The notes under the pieces are model-generated. The model saw only the letters and a program-made list of their open reading frames with translations, did no database searches and had not been told where the DNA came from. The position numbers were made by a program, and so were the translations under genes. From positions 1-28,244 of the IMG/VR virus record IMGVR_UViG_3300019880_000041: DNA of 28,244 nt; one strand, written 5' to 3'. Shown here in pieces: positions 27,933 through 28,244 of this stretch. Each line of letters starts with the position of its first letter. Positions within the stretch are counted from its first letter, which is position 1. The stretch comes from a virus.

Positions 27933-28244
27933 TTAGAAGGTCAGCGGCTGCGGCCCGATAACTGGCTGGAAGCCGTAAGACTTCGTAACAAAGTCTGCGC
28001 TTCTTTCACGAATATTTCGTGTCCAAGAATCGTTGTTCAAATACGCACCTGTACCGACGTTGTAATCCCCGTAAATGGCTGGCATAACCTGTAATGGAAC
28101 GTAGGGTGCATAAATGTGCGAAGCCCACATCTGCGGAGGATTTGCGAGATACAAGAACGCAACGTTATCGGGAAGAAAGTCAGTACCCCAAATCTTCCAA
28201 CGTCCTGCATATGTTCCGTAATCGGTAATACCGATTGATGCAAG
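27933..28244 (-). CDS. major capsid protein, C-terminal 103 residues (runs off the right edge)
   Basis: The frame is open from the right edge to the TAA at 27933. The visible sequence includes GITDYGTYAGRWKIWGTDF, LPDNVAFLYLANPPQMW, IYAPYVPLQVMP and ends GFQPVIGPQPLTF. The aromatic 'YAPYVPL' element and the 'DFLPDN' element, in a long uninterrupted frame before neck and tail genes, fit the C-terminal part of phage major capsid proteins (HK97-fold). The gene's N-terminus is outside the window, so length and family are not determined. It is followed by a strong hairpin, as expected for a gene that needs much message. Confidence 0.8.
   Translation of the reverse strand, partial: LASIGITDYGTYAGRWKIWGTDFLPDNVAFLYLANPPQMWASHIYAPYVPLQVMPAIYGDYNVGTGAYLNNDSWTRNIRERSADFVTKSYGFQPVIGPQPLTF

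Noticed and set aside
1-28244. General reassignment of TAG in this phage.
   Set aside because: Several genes end with TAG at proper junctions (sigma, 1204-1539, GNAT, tape measure, 132-aa gene), and only one in-frame TAG occurs within a clear gene.
1-28244. CRISPR arrays, tRNA genes, insertion sequences, integrase or attachment sites.
   Set aside because: I saw no regularly spaced direct repeats with unique spacers, no convincing cloverleaf, no transposase or integrase motifs. The only tandem repeats are within coding sequence.

Overview
This window is the late half of a tailed-phage (siphovirus-type) genome, or of a prophage or environmental phage contig. No host chromosomal genes are visible. 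It reads almost entirely on the minus strand, from the C-terminus of a major capsid protein at the right edge, through head, neck and tail genes, to lysis genes near the left edge. Base composition is fairly AT-rich. The host cannot be proved from this sequence. A small protein with an N-terminal CxxCGC motif, an HNH protein with an HG-x-S-x-Y / CRC-x2-C leader, and a possible leaderless start all recall phages of actinobacteria, perhaps low-GC freshwater ones. This is an inference.

Layout in transcription order (right to left): the major capsid C-terminus and a strong hairpin (28244-27880); a GT4-type glycosyltransferase, a GT2 glycosyltransferase and an FkbM methyltransferase (27862-25222); six small or medium virion-type genes (25222-22684); a 575-residue protein of 21-22-residue repeats with a LamG-like domain nested inside one repeat, followed by a small beta-rich protein (22680-20603); a DegT-type aminotransferase, a GNAT acetyltransferase and a second GT2 glycosyltransferase (20603-18000); a 46-residue Cys motif protein; neck genes (17856-15565), one broken by an in-frame amber codon; the major tail protein; two chaperone-region genes and a tail-chaperone frameshift extension; a 1171-residue tape measure; a 1238-residue tail protein; a hub-like protein; a C1q-like protein; and a lysis region with several membrane proteins and a C39-like endolysin (4849-2643). 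An HNH protein and a small ORF follow. On the plus strand at the left sit a small ORF, an ECF-type sigma factor and one unknown gene, ending in a hairpin that terminates leftward transcription.

How the genes work together: most genes in the late block are joined by TAATG or similar stop/start overlaps, so the block looks like one long translationally coupled operon. The most striking theme is a glycan-making set placed inside the head gene cluster: three glycosyltransferases, a sugar aminotransferase, an N-acetyltransferase and an FkbM methyltransferase. These bracket Ser/Thr-rich virion proteins. I read this as a virion-glycosylation module. Other points worth attention are the LamG insertion in a repeat, a probable +1 (or -2) frameshift in the tail chaperone, the amber codon in the gp10-like gene, and a GC-rich patch inside the aminotransferase gene.
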